From contig CAYLJO010000042.1 of the NCBI GenBank assembly GCA_964383905.1, positions 1-34,518 on the forward strand: a stretch of DNA of 34,518 bases. The letters run 5' to 3'. Under the pieces are notes generated by a model. That model was given only the letters and a program-made list of their open reading frames with translations. It made no database searches and had not been told where the DNA came from. Source of the DNA: CAYLJO01 sp964383905 (GTDB taxonomy: Bacteria > Acidobacteriota > Blastocatellia > Pyrinomonadales > Pyrinomonadaceae). Numbering within the stretch: the first letter of the stretch is position 1; every line of letters starts with the position of its first letter. Below are positions 33,391 through 34,518 of the stretch, piece after piece. The translations under genes and the position numbers were made by a program.

Positions 33391-33810
33391 TTATTTTTGG
33401 CCGCCGTCTTCTTTGAGAAACCGCGCGTCAAAGGCGCGCGGGATGAGATCGCTCACGCTAAGGGTTTCTACGCCGCCGCGTAGATTGCCGAGCACGATCG
33501 TTGCGCCGCGACAAAACTCCCAGATGATCTGCCTGCAAGTTCCACAAGGCGGGGTGAGGTTTTTCGTATCGGCGACTACGGCCAGGCGCTTGAAACGTCT
33601 TTCTCCTTCGGAGAGGGCCTTCCAGATCGCGACGCGCTCGGCGCAGACCGTTAGCCCGTAGCTCGCGCTCTCGACGTTGCAGCCGGTAAAAACCTTTCCG
33701 TCCTCGGTTTCCACCGCCGCGCCGACGCGAAAATTCGAGAAGGGCGCGACCGCGTGTTCCCGGGCGCGGGCGGCCGCCGCGATCAGGGCCTGTGTCTCGT
33801 CGTCGCTCAC
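33391..33810 (-). CDS. cdd: Cytidine deaminase
   Basis: This 139-residue homotetrameric-type cytidine deaminase converts cytidine or deoxycytidine to uridine. The zinc site is C56-A-E58 (LTVCAERVA) with C89 and C92 (PPCGTC). The FRVGAAVETEDGKVFTGCNVE segment is diagnostic. The start is GTG 33810, overlapping the udk stop by 4 bp (GTGA), so translation is coupled. It feeds uridine to the uridine kinase encoded just upstream. Confidence 0.95.
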   Translation of the reverse strand: MSDDETQALIAAAARAREHAVAPFSNFRVGAAVETEDGKVFTGCNVESASYGLTVCAERVAIWKALSEGERRFKRLAVVADTKNLTPPCGTCRQIIWEFCRGATIVLGNLRGGVETLSVSDLIPRAFDARFLKEDGGQK

Positions 33811-34442
33811 GCCCGGCCTCCGGTCAGGCTCAGGGCGGCGGCGAGCCGCTCGCGAATCTTGCCACTGATGAGATCTATGCTGACAAGGTTGTGGCCGCCT
33901 TCGGGAATAATCACATCCGCGTAGCGCTTCGAAGGCTCGACAAACTGCATGTGCATAGGTCGCACCGTGGCGAGGTATTGTTCGATCACCGAATCGACGG
34001 TGCGACCGCGCTCGGCGATGTCGCGGCGCAGGCGGCGGATGAAACGTATATCATCGGGCGTGTCAACGAAAACTTTGATGTCCATCTGTTCCAGCAAGCG
34101 CATGTCGGTAAAAATCAAGATGCCCTCGACGATAATGATCGACTTCGGCTCGATTGAGACCGTTTCATTAAGTCGCGTGTGCGTCTTGAAATCATAGATC
34201 GGGAGCTCGACCGAATATCCTGACTTCAACCTCTGGATATGATGGACGAGCAGGTCGTTATCGAGCGCGTCAGGATGATCGAAATTGACCGCGCTGCGGT
34301 AATCGAGGGGCAGGTCTTTGAGGTTGCGGTAATAAGAGTCCTGCTGCAGAAAGACGACTTCGCTCGCGCTGACCGATTCGAGAATGCGATTGGCGACGGT
34401 CGTCTTGCCGGAACCCGTGCCGCCGCAGATACCAATTAGCAT
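33807..34442 (-). CDS. udk: Uridine kinase
   Basis: This 211-residue P-loop kinase phosphorylates uridine and cytidine to UMP and CMP. Walker A is GGTGSGKTT (residues 7-15). DSYYRNLKDLPLDYRSAVNFDHPDA is split over the nucleoside-binding region, followed by YDFKTHTR, the Walker B-like IIIVEGILIF and RFIRRLRRDIAERGR (lid). Length is normal. It is the first gene seen of the minus-strand udk-cdd-amidohydrolase group. Upstream bases 34443-34518 are AT-rich and run off the window. Confidence 0.95.
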   Translation of the reverse strand: MLIGICGGTGSGKTTVANRILESVSASEVVFLQQDSYYRNLKDLPLDYRSAVNFDHPDALDNDLLVHHIQRLKSGYSVELPIYDFKTHTRLNETVSIEPKSIIIVEGILIFTDMRLLEQMDIKVFVDTPDDIRFIRRLRRDIAERGRTVDSVIEQYLATVRPMHMQFVEPSKRYADVIIPEGGHNLVSIDLISGKIRERLAAALSLTGGRA

Positions 34443-34518
34443 AATTAGTAATCAGTAATTAGTATTCGAGTTTTACCAAATTAAGCAGCTAATGGTAACT
34501 GCAAATCGGCTGTTTCTT

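Overview
The window is GC-rich, densely packed bacterial chromosome. It encodes a TonB-type protein, several signal-peptide proteins and a complete SUF iron-sulfur operon with SufU and an Rrf2 regulator. This suggests a Gram-negative-like bacterium. Acidobacteriota (Blastocatellia) would fit the gene mix, but that is inference and no marker gene here proves it. No rRNA, tRNA, CRISPR array or prophage was seen.

Layout. 1-1326: a decayed IS200/IS605-type element. It has a 3' remnant of tnpA and an intact tnpB, and it ends in a perfect hairpin just upstream of the ribosome binding site of the next gene. 1355-3891: a secreted protein with two tandem DUF3108-like halves, then an FTR1-type iron permease whose near-consensus promoter is covered by a perfect palindrome. 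3993-6868: a receiver-domain pseudogene broken by a TAG codon, a small conserved-looking protein, and a histidine kinase/LuxR-type response regulator pair whose upstream region carries a 10-bp inverted repeat. 7167-15652: a reductive pyrimidine degradation cluster (aldehyde dehydrogenase, class III aminotransferase, dihydropyrimidinase, NCS1 transporter, beta-ureidopropionase, PreA-like dihydropyrimidine dehydrogenase subunit). A small Y1 transposase flanked by REP-like palindromes splits it between the aminotransferase and the dihydropyrimidinase. 16036-17223: an unrecognised Cys-rich, multi-zinc-ribbon, tail-anchored protein.

17277-23439 is a minus-strand run: NAD(P)HX dehydratase, histidine phosphatase, short-chain dehydrogenase, exonuclease III, M20 peptidase and a MenC/N-acylamino acid racemase. 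23503-29626 is the minus-strand suf operon (rrf2-sufB-sufC-sufD-sufS-sufU). It has a consensus promoter at its head and a textbook intrinsic terminator at its tail. 29853-31683: a DinB-like protein and a TonB-C-terminal protein, convergent. 31955-34442: a minus-strand group of uridine kinase, cytidine deaminase and an exported amidohydrolase of the MTA/SAH deaminase type.

How the genes work together. The central cluster would import a pyrimidine or hydantoin-like base (NCS1), reduce it (PreA), open the ring (dihydropyrimidinase), remove the carbamoyl group (ureidopropionase) and transaminate and oxidise the beta-alanine product. The cdd-udk group at the right end handles pyrimidine nucleoside salvage, so the window carries both a destruction and a recycling route for pyrimidines. 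The most unusual points are the PreA protein without ferredoxin domain or PreT partner, the transposase sitting inside the pathway cluster, the orphan intact TnpB, and the zinc-ribbon protein. I did not find a clear, wholly new multi-gene system.
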